A stretch of 64,000 nt of DNA from Arcobacter sp. F2176. Its GTDB lineage: Bacteria > Campylobacterota > Campylobacteria > Campylobacterales > Arcobacteraceae. Each line of letters starts with the position of its first letter. Position 1 is the stretch's first letter. The notes beneath the pieces are model-generated. The model worked only from the letters and a program-made list of their open reading frames with translations, was not told the DNA's origin and ran no database searches. Shown one piece after another: positions 1 to 9,107 of the stretch. Location: positions 1-64,000 of the forward strand of contig NZ_PDJV01000010.1 in NCBI RefSeq assembly GCF_004116465.1, written 5' to 3'. Made by a program: the position numbers and the translations under genes.

Positions 1-1515
1 AACAAAGCATTTTCAAATGGAAAGTATTTTTCAAGAAAAATAAAAAGTTTTAATGAAGGCGACAATATAACACTTCTTTTTGAATCTAAATATACTACTC
101 TAAAAGAAGAATTAAATAAACAAAAGTTAGAACTTATATTTGTATTAATTGCTATATCTATTTTAGCACTTCCTATTGTATTATATTTTGCAAGCATACC
201 AGAAAAACTAGAAAAAGAGATAATTAAACAATTCATAACAGATGATTTAACAAAACTACCTAATTTAGAACATCTATTAAATGATTTAAAAGAGAAAGAA
301 TTTAAAAACTGTTTAATAATTCTATTAAACATAACAAATGATAAAAATATACAAAATATTTATGGATTTAATGTTACCAAAGAATTATTAAGAAGTTGTG
401 CCAATTTTTTCCTTGAGTATAAAAAAAAAGACAAAAGATTTTTAAAAATATACAAAGTAAAACATAATGTTTTTGCTTTTAAATATTTATATAAAAATAG
501 AGAAACTTTAAATGAATCATTAAATCAAATTCAGAACTTATTAGAAAATAAAGAATTTTTAATTCTAAATAAATATGAGATAACAATAGATACTACTATT
601 GGTGTAAGTGGGATAGATATACTTAATAATAATATAAATGAACTAAAAGAAGCTGAAATAGCATTAGATGAAGCATTGCAGTTAAATCATGACATTTCTA
701 TTTATAATAATTCTCATGTAGAAAACCTTGAAAAATACAAAGCAAATATTGAAAAAATTAAAATTATAAAAGATGCAATTTTAAACAATAATGTAATTAT
801 AGCTTTTCAACCCATTTTTAATAATTTTCAAGGAAAAGTTGAAAAATACGAAGCACTTGTAAGGTTAAAATATAAAGATAAAATATTTTACCCTGATGAA
901 TTTCTACAAATCTCAAAAAAAATAAAAAAATATAAAACTTTGACTAAAATTATTATAGAAAAAACATTTAAATTTTTTGAAAATAAAGATTTTGAATTTT
1001 CTATTAATTTAAGCATGGAAGATATACTTGATGATGAGATAAGAGAATATCTTTTTAAAGAAATTATTAAGTATAACTTTCAAAATAGACTTGTCATTGA
1101 GCTTGTTGAAACAGAAGCGATAAATAATTATGAAGCATTTACTAATTTTATAAAAGAAATTAAAAAATTAAATTGTAAAATTGCAATAGATGATTTTGGA
1201 AGTGGATACTCAAACTACGATTATATAATTAAGCTTTCTGATTACATAGATTACTTAAAAATCGATGGAACATTAATTACTGATATTGATACAAATCAAA
1301 AAACACAACTTCTTGTAGGCACTTTAAAATTCTTATGTGATAGTCTAAAAATAAAAACCATTGCAGAATATGTTGAGAACAAAGAAATTTTTGAGTTCAT
1401 TAAAGCAATGGGTATTTCTTATTCTCAAGGATACTATATTGGTAAGCCAGAATTTGAACTAAGAGAAAATGAATGGATTAAAAATGAAAAGAAAAAAGAT
1501 TTAAACTACTTCTAA
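1..1515 (+). CDS. c-di-GMP phosphodiesterase (degenerate GGDEF + EAL), 5' end outside window
   Basis: The frame is open from base 1, so the gene begins upstream and only its last 504 codons are visible. They encode the end of a probably periplasmic domain, a membrane segment at about 127-200, a degenerate GGDEF domain and a C-terminal EAL domain. The GGDEF domain begins with DDLTKLPN, but at the signature position it reads KVKHNVFAF, so it should not make c-di-GMP. The EAL domain looks active: EALVR at 850, NLSMED, ELVETE, IDDFGSGYS near 1186, a LKIDG lysine, AEYVE and QGYYIGKP are all present. The likely role is hydrolysis of c-di-GMP at the inner membrane in response to an extracytoplasmic signal. 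Its last 15 bases overlap, tail to tail, a diguanylate cyclase gene on the other strand. Confidence 0.9.
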   Translation, partial: NKAFSNGKYFSRKIKSFNEGDNITLLFESKYTTLKEELNKQKLELIFVLIAISILALPIVLYFASIPEKLEKEIIKQFITDDLTKLPNLEHLLNDLKEKEFKNCLIILLNITNDKNIQNIYGFNVTKELLRSCANFFLEYKKKDKRFLKIYKVKHNVFAFKYLYKNRETLNESLNQIQNLLENKEFLILNKYEITIDTTIGVSGIDILNNNINELKEAEIALDEALQLNHDISIYNNSHVENLEKYKANIEKIKIIKDAILNNNVIIAFQPIFNNFQGKVEKYEALVRLKYKDKIFYPDEFLQISKKIKKYKTLTKIIIEKTFKFFENKDFEFSINLSMEDILDDEIREYLFKEIIKYNFQNRLVIELVETEAINNYEAFTNFIKEIKKLNCKIAIDDFGSGYSNYDYIIKLSDYIDYLKIDGTLITDIDTNQKTQLLVGTLKFLCDSLKIKTIAEYVENKEIFEFIKAMGISYSQGYYIGKPEFELRENEWIKNEKKKDLNYF

Positions 1516-2343
1516 CCTATCTCTTCCATTTATTTTTGCTTCATAAACTTTTTCATCAGCCATTTTTATAAATTCATCTATAGAATTTGCTTTACTATAA
1601 AAAGATACTCCAATAGAAACAGTTATAGAAATCTCTTTTAAAGGATGAAATATCATTTGAGACTTTATGTCTTCTCTTAAAACATTAAGTTTTTTTATTA
1701 ATTCATCTTTTTTTTCAAAACACAAAATTATAAACTCTTCGCCTCCATATCTATAAGCTTCACCATTTAAGCCATATGCATGGGATTGAATCTTATTTGC
1801 TAAATATTTTAGAACCCTATCCCCAGTATCATGCCCAAAGCTATCATTTATGCCTTTGAACCTATCCGCATCAATAAATACAGCACAAAGCAAGGAAGAG
1901 TGTTTTTGTTTAGTAAAAAGTTCTAAATCTGCTTCCATCTTTCTTCTATTATACAAAGAAGTTAAAGCATCTTTATTCATCATATCTTTTAGTAGTTCTT
2001 TCTCTCTTAAGAGTTCTTCTATTAAGTTATCTTTAAAATTCTCATTTGTAGTTATATTCTTTTGTTCTACAATTTTTCCTAACTTAAATTCAAATTTATT
2101 TAACTTTGAATTATAATCTATTTCTTTACACTCAATTTTAATAGATGGTTTCTCTTCTCCTAACCCATTTGTCAAAATCAAATTATCTACTTTTTTAATA
2201 TCATATCTAATTTTATCATCTACAATTTTTATATCTAAAAGTTCACTTCTCCAATATTTACTAATATCTTTTGATAAAACTCTTAGTTTCATATTCAAAA
2301 TATCTTCAAATATATCTTTTCCAACAGAAATAGTAATAGTCAC
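1501..2343 (-). CDS. diguanylate cyclase (GGDEF)
   Basis: 280 aa with a GTG start preceded by AAAGG. Residues 1-115 match no domain I recognise and have no membrane segment, so the protein is probably cytoplasmic. The GGDEF domain spans about 120-280: DALTSLYNRR at its start, the metal-binding FIDADRFKGIND near 156-167, and the signature RYGGEEF at about 198-204, which predicts active c-di-GMP synthesis. The inhibitory I-site RxxD expected five residues before GGEEF reads GLNG, so product inhibition through that site is not expected. It converges on the EAL phosphodiesterase gene with a 15-base overlap of the 3' ends. Confidence 0.92.
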   Translation of the reverse strand: MTITISVGKDIFEDILNMKLRVLSKDISKYWRSELLDIKIVDDKIRYDIKKVDNLILTNGLGEEKPSIKIECKEIDYNSKLNKFEFKLGKIVEQKNITTNENFKDNLIEELLREKELLKDMMNKDALTSLYNRRKMEADLELFTKQKHSSLLCAVFIDADRFKGINDSFGHDTGDRVLKYLANKIQSHAYGLNGEAYRYGGEEFIILCFEKKDELIKKLNVLREDIKSQMIFHPLKEISITVSIGVSFYSKANSIDEFIKMADEKVYEAKINGRDRLEVV

Positions 2344-2464
2344 TTACTTTTAGCCTTTAAAATTCTTTTTGATATGATATAGTATTACAATTTACAAAGA
2401 CATAAACATCAATTTAAAATTCATTATGATAAAATCAAAAAATTCAATAAATACTAGGATTATT

Positions 2465-3772
2465 ATGAAAAATATTTACTTAATTTTATCTATATTTACT
2501 ATTTCTTTTCTTTTTATAGGCTGTTCTTCAAAACAATTAGATACAGAAGTAAATGACTTAAGAATATATAAACAAGAACCATTAGAATACACTTCTAATA
2601 TTCCAACATTGGATAAGAATATCCAAGAACAATTAAATAAAGAGTTTAATGAGAGGTATTTTTCCCCTTGGCATAAAGAAAAATTTGAAGCAAGTTTGAA
2701 AGATGTAACTTGGCAATTTAGCTATAAAAATAAAAAAGTTTATGGAGATAATAATAGATTAATCAAAAAAGAGTGGTTTGATGAACAAATAGATAATTCA
2801 AATTTCGAACAATATAACACCTTTTTAAAAAAAGCAATTACTGTAAAAAATTCAAATCTAAGACTTTTCCCAAGTGATAGCAAAATCTTTTATAATCCAT
2901 CAATTGCAGGGGAAGGTTTTCCTTTTGATTATAATCAAAATTCTGGTATAAAAATTAACTCACCAATTTTAATTTCTCATTTATCTAAAGATAGAGCTTG
3001 GGCATATGTTTTATCTTCTTTTGCAAAAGGTTGGATAAAAGTGACAGACATAGCATATATGAATGATGACCTAATGAATTTTTTTGAAAATGGAAACTAC
3101 TACGTTGCTATTAAAGATAATTTTCCAATATATAAAAGAGGCATCTTTGTAGAATATATAAAACTAGGAACACTATTTCCTGTAAAAAATAATAAAGCAA
3201 TTACAATTGGAAGATATGGGAATAATGAAGGATATAGTAGAGTAATAGAGATTCCAAATGTCTATATTGCAAAAAAACCAATTGACTTTAATAGTAAAAA
3301 TATTACAAATATCATGAACCAATTAATTGCAGAACCTTACGGTTGGGGTGAAATTCTAAATCATAGGGATTGTTCTGCTTTGACAAAAGATTACTTTGCA
3401 CCCTTTGGAATAAACTTAAAAAGAAACTCTTATGGTCAAACTTTAGATTACAAATATTATGATGTAAAAAATCTCTCAAATGAAAAGAAAAAAGAGTTTA
3501 TTATAAAAAATGGAATTCCTTTTTTAACTTTAGCATATCTAAAAGGTCATATTATGCTTTATATTGGTGAAAAAGATGGAGAGCCTCTATTTTTTCATAA
3601 TGTTTGGGGTGTAAAAACAAAAAGTTTCTTTGGAAAAGATGGTAGAAAAATTGTAGGGAAAGCTGTAATTACTTCACTAAATATGGGTGAAGAGTTAAAC
3701 AATTTTGATGAAAAAAGAAGTTTAGCTTCAAGAATACTTGGAATTGTAAATGTTACTCAAAAAAAAGAGTAA
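2465..3772 (+). CDS. SH3-domain NlpC/P60 (C40) peptidase lipoprotein
   Basis: I place the start at 2465 rather than the upstream in-frame ATG at 2426. It follows TAGGATT at a good Shine-Dalgarno distance and puts a signal peptide with lipobox LFIGC at the N terminus. The mature protein should be a lipoprotein of about 415 residues. The layout matches the family with an N-terminal stabilising domain, two SH3b-type domains (roughly residues 100-280) and a C-terminal NlpC/P60 domain. Catalytic Cys is in HRDCSAL (about residue 303), His in LKGHIMLY (about 362), with FFHN as the likely third polar position. Family enzymes cleave peptidoglycan stem peptides, usually between D-Glu and the diamino acid. 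It is monocistronic between the DGC gene and a convergent RND gene. Confidence 0.9.
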   Translation: MKNIYLILSIFTISFLFIGCSSKQLDTEVNDLRIYKQEPLEYTSNIPTLDKNIQEQLNKEFNERYFSPWHKEKFEASLKDVTWQFSYKNKKVYGDNNRLIKKEWFDEQIDNSNFEQYNTFLKKAITVKNSNLRLFPSDSKIFYNPSIAGEGFPFDYNQNSGIKINSPILISHLSKDRAWAYVLSSFAKGWIKVTDIAYMNDDLMNFFENGNYYVAIKDNFPIYKRGIFVEYIKLGTLFPVKNNKAITIGRYGNNEGYSRVIEIPNVYIAKKPIDFNSKNITNIMNQLIAEPYGWGEILNHRDCSALTKDYFAPFGINLKRNSYGQTLDYKYYDVKNLSNEKKKEFIIKNGIPFLTLAYLKGHIMLYIGEKDGEPLFFHNVWGVKTKSFFGKDGRKIVGKAVITSLNMGEELNNFDEKRSLASRILGIVNVTQKKE

Positions 3773-3776
3773 CCTT
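3751..3776. terminator. possible shared hairpin between convergent genes
   Basis: GTTACTC at 3752-3758 and GAGTAAC at 3767-3773 form a 7 bp stem around an A-rich loop, across the stop codon of the C40 peptidase gene and just before the stop of the convergent RND gene. The T-run is short on both strands, so this is only a weak terminator candidate. Confidence 0.3.
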
Positions 3777-6700
3777 TTACAATTTTCTTAAATAAATAAT
3801 TCTATACAACATAGGTACATAATATAAATTTAAAACCGTAGCCCACAATACCCCAAAACCTAAAGATACAGCCATTGGTTGTAAAATAAGAGCTTGTCCA
3901 GAAGCAAAAAACATCAAAGTAAACAAACCTAAAATAGTTGTAATTGAAGTAAGTAAAATCGGTCTTAATCTCAAAAGTGCAAATTCTAAAAGCTCATCTA
4001 ATGTTTTTGCTTTTTTAATAAAATCCATCATGATAATTCCATCATTTACAATAACTCCTGCAAGCCCAACCATACCAATTAAACTGGCCATTGTAATATT
4101 TAATCCAAGAACAAAATGTCCAACAAAAACACCTAAAATAGATAAAGGAATAGTTGAAAGTATTATCAATGATTTAAGCATAGAGTCAAACATCCAAACA
4201 AGAGCAATAAAAATAAGTATAATTGCAATTAAAGCTGCTTCTCCCATCTCTTTTTGTACTTTTTTATTCTCTTTTTGTTCACCTTTTATATCAATAGTAA
4301 CTTTAGATTTATATTTTTCTAAAATTGGATTTAACTTCTCAAAGACTTCTGCTGAAGTCATTTTCCCACTTATAGAACCTGTTACAGATACTATTCGTTC
4401 TCCATTTTCTTTGAAAATTTGAGAATAGGCATTTTTTCTAACAATATCAACCACATCTTTTAAAAATACTTTTTCATTAGTATTTGGAACTATTATTTCA
4501 AAAGCATTTAAACTTTTTAAATAATCTTTATTTTTACTTTGAAAAACAACATCAACTATGCCCTTTTTATCAAACATCTTTGAGTATGTACCTTTAAAAT
4601 AAAAAGGCCTAATTGATGAAATAATGTAATTTTCACTTATTCCTAAATCTTGACCATAGGCATTAACTTTAAACTTTAGTTCAATATTTCCCATCATAAA
4701 ATCATCAGCTACATTTAACACACCATCTATATTGTTTAAAGCTTTTTTTATATTTGTAACAGCAGTACTTACCTCTTTTTCATTACCACTAATTGATAAT
4801 TCTAAATCATTTTTAACTATTCCAGCTTTGGGAGTAAAGACTTTAAGATCTTCAAATTGTCCAGATTTAATCTCTGGCTCTAAAAGTTTTTGTAACTCTT
4901 TTTCTATTGTTTGTGATGATTTTTCTCTTATCATGTTTGTATCATCATACTTAGGAGAAAGATAAGGATTTATATATTTATCAAAGAAATTTTGGGGTGC
5001 TCTTTCATTTAGATTAACAAATATTTGAAAATAGAACTCTTCAGTCTCAGGTTGATTTTTTCCATCAAGTTTTAAACCAATTACAGAAGATACGGATTGT
5101 AAATTATTAGCAAAATCATAATTCTTTAGAATCTTATCCTCAATTTTTTTTACAATCGCTTCTGTTTGTTCTATTTTTTTACCAACACCAACTGATCCAC
5201 TTATATACACTTGTGTAGTATCAAAATCAGACAGAAATTTAAACTTTGAACTCATAACAATAAAAATTGTTAAAGTAACAATTGTTAAAACCATAATAAT
5301 AAGAGATGTATATCTTTTTCTTAATAAAAAGCTTAAAATCTTTTTGTATAACTTTTTATTCCAATCCCATATTTTATCTGCTTTTTGCTCTTGTTTATTT
5401 ACTCTTAAAATCTGTTTTGCATGTAAGGGTAAAAAGAAAAAGGCTTCAAGCAAAGATGAAATAAGAAGAATAGTAATCATAATAGGAAGTATTTTCATAA
5501 ACTTTCCTATTTCTCCTGTCATAAGTAAAATTGGCAAAAAGGCAAATATTGTTGTTGCAGTTGCAGTTAATACAGCTGGATAAACTTCAACAGAACCATC
5601 AATAGCAGCTTGGAACCTATCCTTTCCCATTTCCATGTGTCGATATATGTTTTCACCCACAACAATAGCTTCATCCACAAGCATTCCTAAAGCAATCAAA
5701 GCTCCTAGTAGTGAAAGCATATTTAAACTGTATCCCATAGCTTCCGCACTAATAAGTCCTATCATAAATGAAGTTGGGATTCCAATAGCTATTACTATTG
5801 CAATTCTTGCATTTATAAAGAAAAACAAGGCTAAGAAAAGTAAGCATAATCCAAAAAAGATATTAGAGAAAACAGTATTTAATCTATTTTTTATCCAAAC
5901 AGAAGTATCAGTATGTGTTGCAAAATTAAGTTCTGGATATATTTTTTTATACTCTTTTAGTTTCTCTTTTATTTGACGAACCAGTTCAACTGCATCGCCA
6001 GTTTCTCCCTTATTTATACCAATAGAAACATCTCTACTACCATTAAAGTGTGAGATAGTATTTACATCTGCTAATTCATATTGAATTTTTGCAATATCTT
6101 TTAAATAAACTTTTTGATTTGATATTTTCAAAATTGTATCTTTGATATTATCAATATCTTTTTCACCATTAAAAGTACTCAAATAATAGTGTCTTGAAGT
6201 ATCTTTTATAATACCTGCTGGAAAAATAGAACTTAGGTTTTCAACTGCTGTTAGTACTTCTTGTAAATTAAGTCCATAAGCTAAAATTTTCTTCTCATCA
6301 AACTCTATAAGTAACTCTTTATCACTATCTCCCCAAATAGAAATATCACTTAAATCACCCATTTTTGAAAATGTTGATTTCAAATCTTTTGCTATTTCTA
6401 AAAGTTGGGTTTTAGTCTTTTCCCCATAAACTACAACTGTAATAAGAGGTATTGCGTTGATTTTTTCTTTTACTGTTGGTTCATCCATATCTGTTGGAAA
6501 GTTTGTTTTTACTTTAGTAATAATATCTTTAATATCGCCAATTACATTTTGTGCTTTAAAACCCTTTTTTAGTTTAACTGTAATTGAAAAATTTCCATTT
6601 TTTATTGTAGAAGTAACATCTGCAGCCTCTTTTACAGATGATAGTTCATCTTCTATATCTTCAACAGCCATTTTATCAAGTAAATCGGAACTAGCTCCTG

Positions 6701-6860
6701 CATAAGAACCATTTATAACAACAGCATCAAGAGCAGAGGGAGGAAATATCTCTTTTGGGATATTGTTATACGCAAAGACTGATAAAATCAATAAAAATAA
6801 TAAAAGCATATGATTTAACATAGGCTTTCTAAGTCCAAACTCTATTATGTATTTAATCAC
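3777..6860 (-). CDS. RND-family efflux permease
   Basis: 1027 aa, full length for an RND permease, inner membrane, expected to export substrates using the proton gradient. The first transmembrane helix is near residues 15-35, a large periplasmic region follows, then TM2-TM6 near 335-480, a second periplasmic region, and TM8-TM12 after about 870. The TM4 proton-relay motif reads GMLVDEAIVVGENI; AcrB has a DD pair, here it is DE. The TM10 region reads GVIVNDGIIMMDF with no lysine at the AcrB position, as in several AcrB-distant RND families. The start is GTG, overlapping the stop of the FtsL-like gene as GTGA. No membrane-fusion or outer-membrane partner gene is adjacent. The substrate cannot be predicted. 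Confidence 0.88.
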   Translation of the reverse strand: MIKYIIEFGLRKPMLNHMLLLFLLILSVFAYNNIPKEIFPPSALDAVVINGSYAGASSDLLDKMAVEDIEDELSSVKEAADVTSTIKNGNFSITVKLKKGFKAQNVIGDIKDIITKVKTNFPTDMDEPTVKEKINAIPLITVVVYGEKTKTQLLEIAKDLKSTFSKMGDLSDISIWGDSDKELLIEFDEKKILAYGLNLQEVLTAVENLSSIFPAGIIKDTSRHYYLSTFNGEKDIDNIKDTILKISNQKVYLKDIAKIQYELADVNTISHFNGSRDVSIGINKGETGDAVELVRQIKEKLKEYKKIYPELNFATHTDTSVWIKNRLNTVFSNIFFGLCLLFLALFFFINARIAIVIAIGIPTSFMIGLISAEAMGYSLNMLSLLGALIALGMLVDEAIVVGENIYRHMEMGKDRFQAAIDGSVEVYPAVLTATATTIFAFLPILLMTGEIGKFMKILPIMITILLISSLLEAFFFLPLHAKQILRVNKQEQKADKIWDWNKKLYKKILSFLLRKRYTSLIIMVLTIVTLTIFIVMSSKFKFLSDFDTTQVYISGSVGVGKKIEQTEAIVKKIEDKILKNYDFANNLQSVSSVIGLKLDGKNQPETEEFYFQIFVNLNERAPQNFFDKYINPYLSPKYDDTNMIREKSSQTIEKELQKLLEPEIKSGQFEDLKVFTPKAGIVKNDLELSISGNEKEVSTAVTNIKKALNNIDGVLNVADDFMMGNIELKFKVNAYGQDLGISENYIISSIRPFYFKGTYSKMFDKKGIVDVVFQSKNKDYLKSLNAFEIIVPNTNEKVFLKDVVDIVRKNAYSQIFKENGERIVSVTGSISGKMTSAEVFEKLNPILEKYKSKVTIDIKGEQKENKKVQKEMGEAALIAIILIFIALVWMFDSMLKSLIILSTIPLSILGVFVGHFVLGLNITMASLIGMVGLAGVIVNDGIIMMDFIKKAKTLDELLEFALLRLRPILLTSITTILGLFTLMFFASGQALILQPMAVSLGFGVLWATVLNLYYVPMLYRIIYLRKL

Positions 6861-7111
6861 TTATTATTGTCCAAAGTATTTATTAAAAGAGAATCTATAA
6901 TTTGATTTTTAAATTTCATATCTTCTAATTGTTGTTGTAAAAATCTATTCTCTTCTTTTAGAGAGATATAATTGGCATATAATTTATTAATATCTTTACT
7001 AACATAATAAATATTATTTGCTAAATATATTTTAGGAAAACATAAAATTAATGATACTGCTAGGACTGATAGAACTATTAGTAATGAATTCTTTGCATTT
7101 AATCTAATCAA
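6857..7111 (-). CDS. ftsL: FtsL-like cell division protein
   Basis: 84 aa with a TTG start overlapping the rsmH stop by 8 bases. It has a short cytoplasmic tail, one membrane helix at about residues 10-28, then a periplasmic segment with heptad character (leucines and isoleucines between residues 42 and 72) typical of the FtsL/DivIC leucine-zipper fold. Sequence similarity in this family is too weak to read by eye. The call rests on size, topology and the conserved position directly after rsmH, where ftsL lies in many bacteria. Such proteins bridge FtsQ/FtsB to FtsW/FtsI at the septum. The next gene, an RND permease, overlaps it by 4 bases. Confidence 0.65.
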   Translation of the reverse strand: MIRLNAKNSLLIVLSVLAVSLILCFPKIYLANNIYYVSKDINKLYANYISLKEENRFLQQQLEDMKFKNQIIDSLLINTLDNNK

Positions 7112-8006
7112 ATTTAAAAACCCTCAATTTTGAACTTCTACTTCTTGGATTTACTTTTATCTCTTCATTTGTTGGAATAATAGGTTTTTTAGTAATAATT
7201 TTTCCTAAAGCGTTATTATTTCCACAAGTACAACGCATAACATCACTTGGACAAATACAATTTTTGCTCCACTTTTTAAAGTAATTTTTTACAATCCTAT
7301 CTTCTAAGGAGTGAAAAGAGATGATTGCTATCAAACAATTTTTTGGTTTTAGCTCTTCAATTGAATCAAAAAGTCTTTCTAAAACTCCTAATTCATCATT
7401 TACTTCTATTCTAATACCCTGAAAAGGAAGAGTTGCTGGATGAAGTTTACCTTTATGCATATTTTTAGCTATAAATGTTGATAACTCTTTTGCACTAGTA
7501 AAAGGCCTATTATTTACTATCAAAGAAGCTACTTTTTTATATTCTTTTACTTCTCCACACTCTTTAAAAACTCTCTCCAACTCACTTTGAGAGTAAGTAT
7601 TTACTACAACTGAGGCATCTAAAGATTGTTCTTGATTCATTCTCATATCTAATGATTCACTATCAAAACCAAAACCTCTGTCTTCTTTATCTAATTGTAA
7701 AGATGAAACACCAATATCTGCTAATATACCTTTTATATCATACTCTTTAAAACTATTTAAAACAGTTTCAAAATTTCCTTTATTGAAGGTTACTCTATTT
7801 AAAAATGGTTCTAATCTCTTTTTAGAAAATTCTAAAGCTTCATTATCTTGGTCATTACATATTAACTTTACATTAGAATTTTGTTTTAATAAACCTTCTG
7901 AATGTCCAGCATATCCTAAAGTACAATCTATTATATACCCAAAATCAATATTTTCGAAGACTCCTAGTGTCTCTTTATACAATACTGGGATATGTGGGAT
8001 ATTCAT
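7104..8006 (-). CDS. rsmH: 16S rRNA (cytosine(1402)-N(4))-methyltransferase
   Basis: 300 aa, usual length for RsmH (MraW). The N terminus carries HIPVLYKETL and the SAM-binding CTLGYAGHSEGLL. The middle has GILADIGVSSLQLD and the RGFGF region, and the C terminus has the family signature ISFHSLEDRIVKNYF. It methylates N4 of C1402 in the decoding centre of 16S rRNA. The ATG at 8006 follows AAGGA at about 9 bases. First gene of a minus-strand operon rsmH - ftsL-like - RND permease with overlapping ends. Confidence 0.96.
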   Translation of the reverse strand: MNIPHIPVLYKETLGVFENIDFGYIIDCTLGYAGHSEGLLKQNSNVKLICNDQDNEALEFSKKRLEPFLNRVTFNKGNFETVLNSFKEYDIKGILADIGVSSLQLDKEDRGFGFDSESLDMRMNQEQSLDASVVVNTYSQSELERVFKECGEVKEYKKVASLIVNNRPFTSAKELSTFIAKNMHKGKLHPATLPFQGIRIEVNDELGVLERLFDSIEELKPKNCLIAIISFHSLEDRIVKNYFKKWSKNCICPSDVMRCTCGNNNALGKIITKKPIIPTNEEIKVNPRSRSSKLRVFKFD

Positions 8007-8066
8007 TAAAAGGGTCCTTATAATTTTTTATATATAATATCCAAAATAATATTTAAGGCATTTAAA

Positions 8067-8648
8067 ATGATCGATCAAAATCATGTAGACCAACTAAGTA
8101 AACTATCATTGACACTATTTAGAAAAAACTTTTTTGGAATATATCACGGTTCCATTTCTACAAAATTAGATCATAATACATTTATGATAAATACATCAGA
8201 TGCAATTTTTGATGAAATGAACGAAAAATCATTTTGTGAATTAAGCATGACTACTCAAGATTATAGATGGAAACTAGCAAGTATAGAAGCTCATATACAT
8301 GCAACTATATATAACAATATACATGAAGCAAAATATATTGCCTTTGGAGTACCAATATATACAACAGCATATACTTTTGAGCATGATGAAATTATATTAG
8401 ATGATTTTTTTGGGAAAACATCTTTTGATAAAATCAAAATATTTGACCCAGGAGATTTTTCAACTTGGTATGATAGAAATGCTTTAGAAATAACAAAATA
8501 TTTAAAAGAGACAAATAATCATGTCATGGTTATAAAAGGAATTGGTGCTTATGTGTATGATAGAGATATAAATGAGTTGGTAAAAAAAGTTGCAATTTTA
8601 GAAAATAGTTGTAGATTATTGAGTATAAAATCTAGTTTTAGAGCATGA
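8067..8648 (+). CDS. class II aldolase/adducin-family protein
   Basis: 193 aa, close to the 190-220 of single-domain class II aldolases. Recognisable features are the metal-binding HxH in EAHIHATIY (about residues 71-79) with the acidic residue before it, and a later histidine in NNHVMVIKGIGAYV that matches the third zinc ligand region. The N-terminal SISTKL segment fits the phosphate-binding part of the fold. Family members include fuculose- and ribulose-phosphate aldolases/epimerases and methylthioribulose-phosphate dehydratase. Nothing nearby indicates a sugar pathway, so the substrate is unknown. The gene stands alone, divergent from rsmH. Confidence 0.75.
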   Translation: MIDQNHVDQLSKLSLTLFRKNFFGIYHGSISTKLDHNTFMINTSDAIFDEMNEKSFCELSMTTQDYRWKLASIEAHIHATIYNNIHEAKYIAFGVPIYTTAYTFEHDEIILDDFFGKTSFDKIKIFDPGDFSTWYDRNALEITKYLKETNNHVMVIKGIGAYVYDRDINELVKKVAILENSCRLLSIKSSFRA

Positions 8649-8722
8649 AAAGTCATTTTTTTGCAAATAAACCTCTATTTAGGGGAAAAACAGCAATACT
8701 TTTAGCTATTTTAAAGTTTAAA

Positions 8723-8761
8723 TAGTATAAAGTTTTGGTAACTTTAAATCTTAAACAAGGA
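8723..8761 (+). promoter_or_regulatory. putative HU promoter, 5' hairpin and strong RBS
   Basis: TATAAA at 8726-8731 can serve as a -10 element. It overlaps the dyad TAAAGTT/AACTTTA (8728-8734 and 8740-8746), which could be an operator or a 5'-leader hairpin. AAGGAG at 8756-8761 lies 8 bases before the ATG and is among the strongest ribosome binding sites in the window, as expected for an abundant protein. No experimental start site is known. Confidence 0.4.
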
Positions 8762-8769
8762 GTTCTTCA

Positions 8770-9045
8770 ATGAACAAAGCTGAATTTATCGACGCAGTAG
8801 CAGCAAAAGCTGGATTATCTAAAAAAGACGCAAAATGTGCAGTTGATTCTGTATTAGAAACTATTACTGAGACTTTAGTAAAAAAAGAATCTGTAAGTTT
8901 CATAGGATTCGGAACATTCTCTACAGCTGCTAGAGCTGCTAGAACTGCAAAAGTGCCTGGTACAGATAGAACTGTTGATGTTAAAGCTACTACTGTAGCT
9001 AAATTTAAAGTTGGTAAAGCTTTAAAAGAGGCTGTTGCTAAATAA
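8770..9045 (+). CDS. hup: DNA-binding protein HU
   Basis: 91 aa, the standard HU length. It begins MNKAEFIDAVAAKAGLSKKD, has the SFIGFGTFSTAARAAR segment leading into the flexible arm (about residues 44-62), and a lysine-rich KFKVGKALKEAV C terminus. HU is a nucleoid protein that bends and compacts DNA without sequence specificity. The gene is monocistronic, with a strong Shine-Dalgarno and an intrinsic terminator 28 bases after the stop. The alanine- and GC-richer codons compared with its neighbours fit high expression. Confidence 0.97.
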   Translation: MNKAEFIDAVAAKAGLSKKDAKCAVDSVLETITETLVKKESVSFIGFGTFSTAARAARTAKVPGTDRTVDVKATTVAKFKVGKALKEAVAK

Positions 9046-9073
9046 TTTATTAAATTATTGAATTACAGATTAG

Positions 9074-9105
9074 AAGGTAGGTTATTTTTAACCTACCTTT
9101 TTTTT
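9074..9105 (+). terminator. intrinsic terminator of hup
   Basis: AAGGTAGGTTA (9074-9084) and TAACCTACCTT (9089-9099) pair perfectly over 11 bp around a TTTT loop and run into an 8-base T tract. It is oriented for the plus strand; there is no matching T tract on the minus side. Confidence 0.93.
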
Positions 9106-9107
9106 AT

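Noticed and set aside
1850-2116. 88-codon open frame opposite the diguanylate cyclase gene
   Set aside because: Serine/leucine/phenylalanine-rich translation typical of the antisense of lysine- and glutamate-rich genes; no start signals.
2426-2464. Upstream ATG of the C40 peptidase as start
   Set aside because: It puts 13 polar residues before the lipoprotein signal, and the ribosome binding site fits the ATG at 2465.
3777-6860. RND permease inactivated because the AcrB TM10 lysine is missing
   Set aside because: Many functional RND families outside AcrB lack that lysine; the TM4 Asp is present.
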